Below, in pieces: positions 32,237 through 41,231 of a stretch of 64,000 nucleotides of DNA (position 1 is the first letter of the stretch; the number at the start of each line of letters is the position of its first letter). This stretch comes from Rubricella sp038526735 (GTDB taxonomy: Bacteria > Pseudomonadota > Alphaproteobacteria > Rhodobacterales > Rhodobacteraceae). The stretch is from contig JBCBGM010000011.1 of NCBI GenBank assembly GCA_038526735.1, forward strand, positions 1 through 64,000, written 5' to 3'. The notes beneath the pieces are model-generated. The model saw only the letters and a program-made list of their open reading frames with translations. It had not been told where the DNA came from and did not search any database. The position numbers and the translations under genes are program-made.

Positions 32237-33018
32237 TTTTGCAACTGAAATGCTGCCCGTTTCTCCAAAAAGTCTTGTAGTTCATTCCAATCAGGCCCCC
32301 ATAAATCGACCCGTTCGCGTAAATGCCGGGCCTCTGGATGGCCCGTGATGGCCCCGCCCACCGCAATCGCAGTGGTCGAGGATTGCCGGATCGCGGTGAT
32401 CGCCGCGTCTAATTCCGCATGTGCCGTCGCCATACCGCAGGAGATGCCGATACAGTCAAATTGGCCCCCTCCGGCGGCCTCCGCGAGTTTGCGCGGAGTG
32501 GCTCCACCAAGGGTGAGTGTCGTAAAGCCTGCCCGTTCTAGACGCGCAGACATCCAGATCGGACCAAAGAGATGCGGCTCCCCTTCGAGCGCCGCGATCA
32601 CCATGCGCCCGCGACCTGGGGGCTGGAGTTTGCCCACGTAGCGGTCGCGAAAGCTATGCATCACGATCTGAAGCGTTGAAAAGCAGAGTGCCAGATCAAC
32701 AAAGCTGATCCGGTCATCATCCCACGCGGTGCCGAGATCTGCAGCAATGCGGGGAAGGTACACCTCAAACACCGTATCGACGGTGATGCCGCGGCGGAGA
32801 ACCCGCTCAAAATACTGCACGGCCTCTATCGCACTGCCACTGGCCAGAACGTCGACGCACTCATCCACCGTCAGCAATGTGCCCGGGCAGCTTTGATCGC
32901 GCAGGTCCGTGCGGCTTGCGCGCAGACCATTCAGAACGTCAGCGATATAGCTACCCCGCCCACTGGTGTGCGTGCGGGTGAAGTCTGTCACGGTCGTGTT
33001 TGGCGTGGCGCCATCCAT
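32227..33018 (-). CDS. ppaA: PpaA/AerR, B12-dependent antirepressor of PpsR
   Basis: 263 aa from the ATG at 33018, which has AAGAGG seven bases upstream; the frame is open to 33078. The N-terminal half includes VDECVDVLASGSAIEAVQYF and FVDLALCFSTLQIVMHSF; the C-terminal half has a B12/SCHIC-type fold with EGEPHLFGPIWMSARLERAG and GISCGMATAHAELDAAI. AerR/PpaA bind cobalamin and modulate PpsR/CrtJ in response to light and oxygen. The pair ppaA-ppsR is transcribed together, divergent from bchF. Confidence 0.93.
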   Translation of the reverse strand: MDGATPNTTVTDFTRTHTSGRGSYIADVLNGLRASRTDLRDQSCPGTLLTVDECVDVLASGSAIEAVQYFERVLRRGITVDTVFEVYLPRIAADLGTAWDDDRISFVDLALCFSTLQIVMHSFRDRYVGKLQPPGRGRMVIAALEGEPHLFGPIWMSARLERAGFTTLTLGGATPRKLAEAAGGGQFDCIGISCGMATAHAELDAAITAIRQSSTTAIAVGGAITGHPEARHLRERVDLWGPDWNELQDFLEKRAAFQLQNVN

Positions 33019-33094
33019 CAGAAGACCTCTTGGCAGACGACTCAGCGCCGTCATGCTTTGCTTACGGCACCACGACATAGTTTTATCTGAGATA

Positions 33095-33112
33095 TGTCAA
33101 TTAATCCTGACA
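33095..33112. promoter_or_regulatory. PpsR/CrtJ operator upstream of ppaA
   Basis: TGTCAATTAATCCTGACA is a strong TGT-N12-ACA palindrome with the c...g extension. It lies 77 bp upstream of the preferred ppaA start. On the minus strand it holds TTGACA. It suggests that ppaA-ppsR is under PpsR control. Confidence 0.75.
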
Positions 33113-33236
33113 TAAGTTTCAATAATTGAGGCAATATCACGTTTTTAGATAGTCATTTAAGACTTATCGGCTGAAAAATTTTGTTGAAAAACCAATGAGT
33201 TGCAAATGGGTATCGTTGGAAAAACGTCTAATTAGG

Positions 33237-33242
33237 TTGACG
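33237..33242 (+). promoter_or_regulatory. Candidate -35 of the bchF promoter
   Basis: TTGACG starts 12 bp before the PpsR-type operator of bchF. The -10 at the right spacing is poor (AT-rich ATTATTTG region), so polymerase may need an activator. Offered because the same TTGACG precedes the operators of crtE and bchC. Confidence 0.4.
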
Positions 33243-33244
33243 TG

Positions 33245-33270
33245 ACAGTGTAAGAATTATTTGACACTGT
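33245..33270. promoter_or_regulatory. Extended PpsR/CrtJ operator upstream of bchF
   Basis: The TGT-N12-ACA core at 33249-33266 is TGTAAGAATTATTTGACA. It is extended to perfect 7-bp arms, ACAGTGT (33245-33251) and ACACTGT (33264-33270). It lies 50 bp before the bchF ATG. Confidence 0.78.
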
Positions 33271-33319
33271 GGGATCGCAAGATACCCTTCATGCAAGCGA
33301 AAACAAAAAGGCCAACCTG

Positions 33320-33817
33320 ATGTCCGGGGAGACCCTTGAGGCGACCACTTTGCCTCGCAACACGACCAAGCCTCCGCTCTACACGCCAGAGCAGCGCAAA
33401 CGCCGGGATGAGACCGTCTGGACGATGGTCCAAGGTATCCTCGCGCCGGTGCAGTTTCTGGTCTGTGCAGTCTCGATTGGGCTGGTGATTTACTACCTGA
33501 CGACGGGCGACGGGTACACCGCCGCGACCGTCTCGATCATCCTCAAAACGGGCATCCTCTACACCATCATGGTGACGGGTGCGATTTGGGAAAAAGTTGT
33601 TTTTGGTCAGTATCTTCTGGCGCCCGGATTTTTCTGGGAGGACATGGTTTCTTTCGCGGTGATCGCGGTGCACACGGCCTATCTTTGGGCGCTGTTCGCG
33701 GGCGTTGATCCGACGACACAGATGTATATCGCGCTGGTCGCATACACCCTCTATGTCATCAACGCCGCGCAGTTCGTTTGGAAGCTTCGCGTGGCACGTC
33801 TGGAGGGCCGGGTATGA
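33320..33817 (+). CDS. bchF: 2-vinyl bacteriochlorophyllide hydratase BchF
   Basis: 165-aa membrane enzyme of normal size. LYTPEQRKRRDETVWTMVQG precedes the first span; then ILKTGILYTIMVTGAIWEKV and FGQYLLAPGFFWEDMVS, all typical for BchF. It hydrates the 3-vinyl group to 3-hydroxyethyl before BchC. The ATG at 33320 with AAAAGG upstream is preferred to the in-frame start at 33269, which would lie at the edge of the operator. Overlaps bchN by four bases. Confidence 0.95.
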   Translation: MSGETLEATTLPRNTTKPPLYTPEQRKRRDETVWTMVQGILAPVQFLVCAVSIGLVIYYLTTGDGYTAATVSIILKTGILYTIMVTGAIWEKVVFGQYLLAPGFFWEDMVSFAVIAVHTAYLWALFAGVDPTTQMYIALVAYTLYVINAAQFVWKLRVARLEGRV

Positions 33818-35082
33818 CCGTTCACCAGACCCCCGGATGCACCTCTACCCCGGTTCTCAAGCAGCGCGGACAGCGCGAGGTTTTCTGCGGATTGACGGGA
33901 ATCATCTGGCTCCACCGGAAGATCCAGGACGCGTTTTTCCTCGTCGTTGGCAGCCGAACCTGTGCCCATTTGCTGCAATCTGCGGCCGGCGTGATGATTT
34001 TTGCAGAGCCGCGCTTTGGCACCGCGATCATGGAAGAGGTCGATCTCGCGGGCCTTGCCGACGCCAACGAAGAGCTCGACCGCGAGGTTGCGCGGCTTTT
34101 GGAGCGTCGCCCTGACATCAAGCAGCTGTTCCTTGTGGGCTCCTGCCCATCCGAGGTGATCAAGCTTGACCTCACCCGCGCCGCTGAGCGGTTGACGGTA
34201 CAGCACGCCCCGCATGTGCGGGTGCTGAGCTACTCTGGCTCGGGGATCGAGACGACGTTCACCCAGGGTGAGGATACCTGCCTCGCCTCCATGGTGCCGG
34301 TGCTCGAAGAGACCGACGAAAAGCAAATCCTGATGGTGGGCAGTCTGCCTGACGTCGTGGAAGATCAGCTCAAGGGCTATCTCGAAGAGATGGGCATCCC
34401 TGTGGCCTGCCTGCCTGCAATGCGCCGCGATGCCGAGCCCAAGGTCGGGCCCAACACCCACCTGCTGCTCGCCCAACCGTTCCTCGCCGAAACCACGCTC
34501 GATCTGGAGCGGCGCGGCTGCAAAACGGTTAGCGCGCCCTTCCCGTTTGGTGCGGAAGGGACAACGGCGTGGCTGAAAGCTGCCGCCGATCTGTTTGGCG
34601 TGGACCGCGAGACGTTTGACCGCGTCACCGCCGCCCCGCGCGCGCGGGCTGAAAAGGCCGTCGCGCAGGTGGCGAAAACGCTCACGGGCAAATCGGTGTT
34701 TTTCTTCCCCGACAGCCAGCTTGAAATTCCGCTCGCGCGCTTCCTGACCCGCGAATGCGGCATGACCCCGGTCGAGATCGGCACGCCCTTCCTGCACCGC
34801 CAGCAGATGGCGCCGGAGTTGGCGCTGATCCCGCAGGGGCCGGTGATCTCTGAGGGACAAGACGTGGATTTGCAGCTGGAGCGCTGCCGTGCGGCGCAGC
34901 CTGACCTAACGGTCTGCGGCCTGGGCCTCGCCAATCCGCTGGAGGCTGAGGGCCTTGCCACGAAATGGGCGATCGAGCTCGTGTTCTCGCCGGTGCACGG
35001 CTACGAGCAGGCGGCTGATCTGGCGGCACTCTTTGCCAAACCCCTTAAACGGCGCGCGATGCTCGCTGGGGGTGGCGCATGA
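33814..35082 (+). CDS. bchN: Light-independent protochlorophyllide reductase subunit N
   Basis: 422-aa NifD-like subunit. The cluster Cys residues are in EVFCGLTGIIWLHRKIQD, RTCAHLLQSAAGVMIFAEPR and LVGSCPSEVIKLDL. With BchB it forms the catalytic part of dark-operative protochlorophyllide reductase, which works without light. The ATG at 33814 overlaps the bchF stop. Four-base overlap with bchB. Confidence 0.96.
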   Translation: MTVHQTPGCTSTPVLKQRGQREVFCGLTGIIWLHRKIQDAFFLVVGSRTCAHLLQSAAGVMIFAEPRFGTAIMEEVDLAGLADANEELDREVARLLERRPDIKQLFLVGSCPSEVIKLDLTRAAERLTVQHAPHVRVLSYSGSGIETTFTQGEDTCLASMVPVLEETDEKQILMVGSLPDVVEDQLKGYLEEMGIPVACLPAMRRDAEPKVGPNTHLLLAQPFLAETTLDLERRGCKTVSAPFPFGAEGTTAWLKAAADLFGVDRETFDRVTAAPRARAEKAVAQVAKTLTGKSVFFFPDSQLEIPLARFLTRECGMTPVEIGTPFLHRQQMAPELALIPQGPVISEGQDVDLQLERCRAAQPDLTVCGLGLANPLEAEGLATKWAIELVFSPVHGYEQAADLAALFAKPLKRRAMLAGGGA

Positions 35083-36686
35083 AACTTCAGGTTTGGACAT
35101 ATGAGGGCCCGCCCCATGTCGGCGCGATGCGTGTCGCCACCGGCATGAAGGGGCTGCACTACGTGCTGCACGCGCCGCAGGGGGACACCTATGCGGACCT
35201 TCTGTTCACCATGATCGAGCGCCGCAACCACCGCCCGCCGGTGACCTACACCACCTTTCAGGCACGCGATCTGGGCTCCGACACCGCTGATCTGTTTCAG
35301 ACCTCGTGCCAAGACGCGTTTGACCGCTTCCAGCCCGAGGCGATGATCGTCGGCGCGTCTTGCACGGCGGAACTGATCCAGGATGACCCGGCCGGACTCG
35401 CCGAGCGGATGGGCTTGCCCGTTCCGGTAATCTCGCTTGAGTTGCCGTCCTATCAGCGCAAAGAGAGCTGGGGCACGGCGGAGACGTTTTATCAGATCAC
35501 CCGCACCCTCGCCGCCCCGCAGGAGCGGAACGAGCAGGTCTCGTGCAACATACTGGGCGCGACGGCGCTGGGCTTTCACCACCGCGATGACGTGCGCGAG
35601 ATCAAGCAGTTGATCGAAAGCCTGGGCATCCGCGTGAATGTCGTGGCCCCGCTTGATGCGCGGCCCTCTGACATCGCGCGTATCCCGGCGGCGCATTTCA
35701 ACGTGATGCTCTACCCTGAGACCGCCGAGCAGACCTGCCGCTGGTTGGAGCGCGAGTTCACGCAACCCTACACCCGCACCGTGCCAATGGGCACCGGGGC
35801 CACGCGCGATTTTATCGCTGAGGTTTGCGAGATTGCGGGCATTGCGCCCGATCTCGATGACAGCGCCCTGCGCCAACCGTGGTGGAGCGCGTCGGTCGAC
35901 AGCAACTACCTCACCGGCAAGCGGGTCTTTGTGTTTGGCGACGCGACCCATGCGATTGCGGCGGCGCGCGTTGCGCAAGAAGAGATGGGTTTCGAGGTTG
36001 TGGGCCTTGGTTGCTACAACCGCGAGTTTGCCCGCGATCTGCGCAAAGCGGCAAAGCTCTACGGTGTCGAGCCGCTGATCACGGATGATTATCTGGAGGT
36101 CGAGCAGGCCATCCAAGAGGCCGCGCCCGAGCTCATTCTCGGCACGCAGATGGAGCGGCACATCGGCAAGCGGCTGGGCATCGGCTGCGCCGTGATCTCC
36201 GCCCCGTTCCACGTGCAGGACCACCCCGCGCGCTTCTCTCCGATGATGGGCTTTGAGGGTGCGAATGTGCTCTTTGACACCTGGGTGCATCCGCTGGTGA
36301 TGGGGCTCGAAGAGCACCTGCTGACGATGTTCCGCGAAGACTTCGAGTTTAACGAGGAGAGCGGCGCCAGCCACCACGGTGGCAAGGTGGTGCTGCGAGA
36401 CCTTGAAGCTGCGGTTCCCGTTGAGGGCAACCCGGCGGGGGAGGGGGGGCGTCCCTCGGCCTCTGACCCCGCCGGCGACACCGCTGTGCTGGAGCGACCC
36501 GCCGCTGACGCGGCTGATCCGGCGGCCCCCGTCTGGACGGCCGATGGCGAGAAAGAGCTGAAGAAGATCCCGTTCTTCGTGCGCGGCAAGGCGCGGCGCA
36601 ACACCGAAACTTTTGCCGCTGAGCGGGGCATTTCTCCGATCTCGCGCGACACTCTTTACGAAGCGAAGGCCCATTATGCGCGATAG
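35079..36686 (+). CDS. bchB: Light-independent protochlorophyllide reductase subunit B
   Basis: 535-aa NifK-like subunit. MKLQVWTYEGPPHVGAMRVA, GASCTAELIQDDPAGLAERM and DHPARFSPMMGFEGANVLFD are conserved, including the Asp near the N-terminal third that serves as the fourth ligand of the cluster. An Ala/Pro-rich variable linker (about residues 445-490) connects to the small C-terminal domain with KIPFFVRGKARRNTETFA. It overlaps bchH by 11 bases. Confidence 0.96.
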   Translation: MKLQVWTYEGPPHVGAMRVATGMKGLHYVLHAPQGDTYADLLFTMIERRNHRPPVTYTTFQARDLGSDTADLFQTSCQDAFDRFQPEAMIVGASCTAELIQDDPAGLAERMGLPVPVISLELPSYQRKESWGTAETFYQITRTLAAPQERNEQVSCNILGATALGFHHRDDVREIKQLIESLGIRVNVVAPLDARPSDIARIPAAHFNVMLYPETAEQTCRWLEREFTQPYTRTVPMGTGATRDFIAEVCEIAGIAPDLDDSALRQPWWSASVDSNYLTGKRVFVFGDATHAIAAARVAQEEMGFEVVGLGCYNREFARDLRKAAKLYGVEPLITDDYLEVEQAIQEAAPELILGTQMERHIGKRLGIGCAVISAPFHVQDHPARFSPMMGFEGANVLFDTWVHPLVMGLEEHLLTMFREDFEFNEESGASHHGGKVVLRDLEAAVPVEGNPAGEGGRPSASDPAGDTAVLERPAADAADPAAPVWTADGEKELKKIPFFVRGKARRNTETFAAERGISPISRDTLYEAKAHYAR

Positions 36687-39600
36687 TGCATTCGATACGA
36701 CCGGGCCCGAGATGCGGGTGACCATTATCACGCTGGACCGTCACGCGATGGGCCCGGTGATGAAGGCCGAGGCGCGGCTCAAAGAGCTGATCCCGGAGCT
36801 GACGATCACCGCCCATGCGAGTGCGGAATGGGGTGAAGACCCAGAGGCGTTGCGGGCAGCCCAAGACGATGTGGCGCGGGCCAACATCATCGTCGCCAAC
36901 CTGCTGTTCATCGATGAGCACATCAAAGCCATCCTGCCGAGTATCGAGGCACGGCGGCCCGAGGCGGACGCGATCATCGGCTGTGTCTCGTCCCAAGAGG
37001 TCGTGAACCAGACCAAGATGGGCGGGCTCGATATGAGCCAGCCTGCCAATGGGCTGATGGGGCTGCTGAAAAAGCTCAAGCCCTCGAAAAAGCCGGGCGC
37101 TTCCAGTGGTGAAAAGCAGATGGCGATCTTGCGACGTCTGCCGAAGATCCTGCGGTTCATTCCGGGCAAGGCGCAGGACCTGCGCTCGTATTTCCTGACG
37201 ATGCAATACTGGCTGGCGGGCAGCGACGACAATGTCGAGGCGATGCTGCGCTATCTGGTGGACAATTACGCGTCGGGGCCGCGCGCCGTTTATCGCGGTG
37301 CGCTCGATCCGGCGGCGCCGGTGGTTTACCCCGATGTGGGCCTCTACCACCCCGATCTGCCGGACCGGATCACGACCGATCTTTCAGAGCTTCCGAGCCC
37401 CGCCAATCCGGTGGCGCGTGTGGGCCTGTTGTTGCTGCGGTCCTATGTTTTGTCCGGCGACACCGGCCATTATGACGGCGTGATCCGCGCCTTTGAGGCG
37501 GCGGGCGTGCAGGTGGTGCCAGCGTTTGCAGGGGGGCTTGATGGTCGCCCGGCGATTGAGCGGTTCCTGAAGGCTGATGATGCTGCCACGGTGGATGCCT
37601 GCGTCGGGCTGACCGGCTTTAGCCTGGTCGGTGGCCCCGCCTACAACGACAGCGAAGCCGCGGAAGAGACGCTGGCCGCGCTCGATGTCCCCTATCTCGC
37701 GGCCCACGCGATTGAGTTTCAAACGCTCGATCAGTGGTCCACCTCTAGCGGTGGGCTTTCGCCGGTTGAGACGACGATCCTTGTCGCGTTGCCCGAGCTT
37801 GATGGCGGTGTGGCCCCCACCGTCTATGGCGGGCGTCATGGGCCGGAGGGTTGCAACGGGTGCCACTATAATTGCGAGGGCGCCTCCGGCAGCAAGGTGA
37901 TGGCCCCTTGCCTTGAGCGGATCGACAAGCTTGTCGCCCGCGCGACCAAGCTGGCGAAACTGCGCCGCTCTCAGGTAGCTGAGCGCAAGGTGGCGGTGGT
38001 GCTTTATGGCTTCCCACCCAACGCCGGGGCGATTGGGACAGCGGCGTATATGTCCGTGTTCGAGAGCCTCTTTAACACGCTCACCGCGATGAAGGCGCAG
38101 GGCTACGACCTTGAGGTGCCCGAGAGCGTGGACGCGCTGCGCAATGATATCCTCGTCGGCAATTCTGCGAGCCTTGGCCAAGAGGCGAATGTTGCCGCGA
38201 TGATCTCTGCCGACCGGATTGTGGCGGAAGATCCTTATCTGACCGACATCGAAGAGGTCTGGGGTGCGGCCCCAGGCAAGGCGCAGACAGATGGGCGCAA
38301 TGTCTTTGTGCTGGGCAAGCACTACGGCAACGTTTTTGTCGGGGTGCAGCCTACCTTCGGTTACGAGGGTGACCCGATGCGCCTGCTCTTTGAAAAGGGC
38401 TTTGCACCGACCCACGCGTTTAATGGCTTTTACCGCTATATCCGCGAAGAATTTGACGCCGACGCGGTTCTGCACTTCGGGATGCATGGCGCGCTTGAGT
38501 TCATGCCCGGGAAACAGTCTGGCATGTCCGAGACGTGCTGGCCCGACCGCCTGATTGGCGACCTGCCGAACATCTATCTTTATGCCGCGAACAACCCTTC
38601 CGAGGGCACGCTCGCAAAGCGCCGCTCCAACGCGATCATCGTCAGCCATCTGACGCCGCCGGTGGGCAAGGCGGGGCTTTATAAGGGCCTGCTGGACCTC
38701 AAAGACACGCTCGATGCCTGGCGCAAGACCGCCGATGCAGACCGTCGGCCAGAGATGGCCGAGACGATCCAGGCACAGGCGGCACAGCTTGATCTCGCCC
38801 CCGCAGATCCGCTCTGGGCGCAGCCTGTGGCAGAGATCGAGGCGCTGCGCCTCAAGCTGATGGACTACGAAGAGAGCCTCATCCCTGAAGGTTTGCACAT
38901 CGTCGGCAAACCGCCCGAGGGCGCTGCAAAAGCGGGCCTCATGGAGACGATGCGCGAGGCGGGCGTCTCTGACGACGATCTGGCGGTCGCTGACATGCAG
39001 CTGTCCGAGGATCACGAAATTCCCGGCATGCTCCGCGCGCTTGAAGGGCGGTATATCCGCCCGGTGCCCGGCGGTGACCTGATCCGCAGCCCAGAGATCC
39101 TGCCCACGGGCCGCAACATTCACGCGTTTGATCCCTACCGGATGCCCTCTGCCTTTGCGCTCGAAGATGGCGGACGGCAGGCGCAGAAGCTCTTGGACAA
39201 ATACACCGAAGCGGGCCAGCGGCTGCCGCAATCTGTGGCGATGGTGCTGTGGGGGGCCGATAACATCAAATCCGACGGTGGCCCGATCGCGCAGGCGATG
39301 GCGTTGATGGGGGCAAAGCCGCGGTTTGATGGGTATGGCCGCCTTGCCGGCGCTGAGCTTGTCTCGCTCGAAGAGTTGGCCCGCCCGCGCGTCGATGTGG
39401 TGATGACCCTCTCAGGCATTTTCCGCGACCTGCTACCGCTGCAAATCAAGATGCTGGCAGAGGCGGCGTGGCTCGCCTCCAGCGCCGATGAGCCCGCCGA
39501 TATGAACCCGATCCGGGTGCACACGCTCAGCTATATGGAGCGGGATGGCTCTGATTTTGACACCGCAGCGCTGCGCGTCTTTTCCAATGCCGAAGGGGCC

Positions 39601-40308
39601 TATGGCTCCAACGTCAACGTGCTGGTCGACAGCGGCGCGTGGGATGCCGAAGACGAACTCGCCGACGCCTACGAGAACCGCAAAGGCTTTGCCTATGGGC
39701 GCGATGGCAAGTCCACCGATGGCCGTGCGCAGCTCAAGACGATGCTGGCGGATGTCGATCTGGCGTATCAGAACCTTGAGAGCGTCGAGCTCGGTGTCAC
39801 CACGGTCGACCATTACTTCGACACGCTGGGCGGCATAGGCCGCGCGGTGAAGCGCGCGAAGGGGGGCGAGGATACGCCGGTCTTCATCGGTGATCAGACC
39901 CGCGGCGATGGCAAGGTGCGGACGCTCAATGAGCAGGTGTCACTGGAGACCCGCACCCGCACGCTCAACCCCAAATGGTTCGAGAGCCTGATGGTGCATG
40001 GCCACGAAGGCGTCCGCCAGATCGAGGCGCAGGTGACAAATACGCTGGGGTGGTCTGCCACGACCGGCCAGGTCGATGAGTGGGTCTACACCCGCACCGC
40101 CGAGACCTTTGTGCTCGATGACGAGATGCGCAAGCGGCTGGCGGAGCTGAACCCCAAATCTGCCGCGCGCATGGCGAACCGGCTGATGGAGGCGGTGGAG
40201 CGCAAATACTGGGAGCCGAGCCCCGAGATGCTCGCCGCTCTGCAAGACTCAATGGACGAATTGGAAGATCGCCTCGAAGGCGTCTTCGTCGCGGAAGCGG
40301 CGGAATAA
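36676..40308 (+). CDS. bchH: Magnesium chelatase subunit BchH
   Basis: 1210-aa porphyrin-binding subunit, the normal length. The start at 36676 (MRDSAFDTTGPEMRVTIITL) overlaps the end of bchB. Conserved stretches include HFGMHGALEFMPGKQSGMSE, which holds catalytic His and Glu residues, YGGRHGPEGCNGCHYNCEG and MNPIRVHTLSYMERDGSDF. BchH holds protoporphyrin IX while the AAA+ partners BchI and BchD insert Mg. Neither bchI nor bchD lies in this window. 25-bp gap to bchL. Confidence 0.96.
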   Translation: MRDSAFDTTGPEMRVTIITLDRHAMGPVMKAEARLKELIPELTITAHASAEWGEDPEALRAAQDDVARANIIVANLLFIDEHIKAILPSIEARRPEADAIIGCVSSQEVVNQTKMGGLDMSQPANGLMGLLKKLKPSKKPGASSGEKQMAILRRLPKILRFIPGKAQDLRSYFLTMQYWLAGSDDNVEAMLRYLVDNYASGPRAVYRGALDPAAPVVYPDVGLYHPDLPDRITTDLSELPSPANPVARVGLLLLRSYVLSGDTGHYDGVIRAFEAAGVQVVPAFAGGLDGRPAIERFLKADDAATVDACVGLTGFSLVGGPAYNDSEAAEETLAALDVPYLAAHAIEFQTLDQWSTSSGGLSPVETTILVALPELDGGVAPTVYGGRHGPEGCNGCHYNCEGASGSKVMAPCLERIDKLVARATKLAKLRRSQVAERKVAVVLYGFPPNAGAIGTAAYMSVFESLFNTLTAMKAQGYDLEVPESVDALRNDILVGNSASLGQEANVAAMISADRIVAEDPYLTDIEEVWGAAPGKAQTDGRNVFVLGKHYGNVFVGVQPTFGYEGDPMRLLFEKGFAPTHAFNGFYRYIREEFDADAVLHFGMHGALEFMPGKQSGMSETCWPDRLIGDLPNIYLYAANNPSEGTLAKRRSNAIIVSHLTPPVGKAGLYKGLLDLKDTLDAWRKTADADRRPEMAETIQAQAAQLDLAPADPLWAQPVAEIEALRLKLMDYEESLIPEGLHIVGKPPEGAAKAGLMETMREAGVSDDDLAVADMQLSEDHEIPGMLRALEGRYIRPVPGGDLIRSPEILPTGRNIHAFDPYRMPSAFALEDGGRQAQKLLDKYTEAGQRLPQSVAMVLWGADNIKSDGGPIAQAMALMGAKPRFDGYGRLAGAELVSLEELARPRVDVVMTLSGIFRDLLPLQIKMLAEAAWLASSADEPADMNPIRVHTLSYMERDGSDFDTAALRVFSNAEGAYGSNVNVLVDSGAWDAEDELADAYENRKGFAYGRDGKSTDGRAQLKTMLADVDLAYQNLESVELGVTTVDHYFDTLGGIGRAVKRAKGGEDTPVFIGDQTRGDGKVRTLNEQVSLETRTRTLNPKWFESLMVHGHEGVRQIEAQVTNTLGWSATTGQVDEWVYTRTAETFVLDDEMRKRLAELNPKSAARMANRLMEAVERKYWEPSPEMLAALQDSMDELEDRLEGVFVAEAAE

Positions 40309-40333
40309 GAATAACGGGAGCACGTTAAAACTT

Positions 40334-41230
40334 ATGGCATTGGACAAATCACCCCCGCTGCTGAGAGGTCAGGATGGCCAAGGCTCGGTGCAGGTGCACC
40401 AGACCCCCGACCTGACCATCGAGGGCGCCAAGGTGTTTGCCGTCTATGGCAAAGGCGGGATCGGCAAATCGACCACATCGTCTAACCTCTCGGTGGCCTT
40501 CACCAAGCTGGGCAAACGGGTGCTGCAAATCGGCTGTGACCCGAAGCATGACAGCACCTTCACGCTGACCAAATGCCTGATGCCCACGGTCATCGACGTG
40601 CTCAAAGAGGTGGATTTCCACCCCGAAGAGCTGCGGCCCGAAGACTTCATGTACGAGGGCTACAACGGTGTGCAGTGCATCGAGGCTGGCGGCCCTCCGG
40701 CGGGTACGGGTTGTGGTGGCTATGTCGTCGGTCAGACGGTGAAGCTCTTGAAGCAGAACCACCTGCTCGATGACACCGACGTGGTGATCTTTGACGTGCT
40801 GGGCGATGTGGTCTGCGGTGGCTTCGCGGCCCCCTTGCAGCACGCGCAACGCGCGCTCGTAGTAACCGCGAATGACTTTGACAGCATCTACGCGATGAAC
40901 CGGATCATCGCGGCGGTGCAGGCCAAATCGAAAAACTACAAGGTGCGGCTTGCGGGTTGTATCGCCAACCGCAGCCGCGAAACCAACGAGGTGGACCGGT
41001 TCTGTGACGCGGTGGGCTTCAACCGTCTGGCGCATTTGCCTGATCTGGATGCCATCCGCCGCAGCCGTCTGAAAAAGCGCACGCTCTTTGAGATGGACCT
41101 CGACGATGAGGTTGCCGCGGTGCAGGCCGAGTATGTGCGGCTGGCGCAGCTCTTGTGGGATGGCACCGAAGTGACCACGCCCGAGCCGCTGGAAGATCGG
41201 GATATCTTTGAACTGCTGGGGTTCGATTGA
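40334..41230 (+). CDS. bchL: Light-independent protochlorophyllide reductase iron protein BchL
   Basis: 298-aa NifH-like ATPase. P-loop YGKGGIGKSTTSSNLS near residue 40; cluster ligands in EAGGPPAGTGCGGYVVGQ and FDVLGDVVCGGFAAPL. It passes electrons to BchNB with ATP hydrolysis. ACGGGAG lies upstream of the ATG. bchM starts one base after its stop. Confidence 0.97.
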   Translation: MALDKSPPLLRGQDGQGSVQVHQTPDLTIEGAKVFAVYGKGGIGKSTTSSNLSVAFTKLGKRVLQIGCDPKHDSTFTLTKCLMPTVIDVLKEVDFHPEELRPEDFMYEGYNGVQCIEAGGPPAGTGCGGYVVGQTVKLLKQNHLLDDTDVVIFDVLGDVVCGGFAAPLQHAQRALVVTANDFDSIYAMNRIIAAVQAKSKNYKVRLAGCIANRSRETNEVDRFCDAVGFNRLAHLPDLDAIRRSRLKKRTLFEMDLDDEVAAVQAEYVRLAQLLWDGTEVTTPEPLEDRDIFELLGFD

Positions 41231-41231
41231 G

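Larger units (their letters stand above)
33019..33319. other. AT-rich divergent control region, ppaA / bchF
   Basis: About 300 bp without a gene. The middle (33110-33240) is clearly richer in A and T than the surrounding DNA. It contains two PpsR-type palindromes, one near each gene. No RNA gene or further palindrome was seen. Confidence 0.75.

Noticed and set aside
36613..36675. Earlier start for BchH
   Set aside because: The 21 extra codons are bchB in another frame; the family begins at MRDSAFDTTG.
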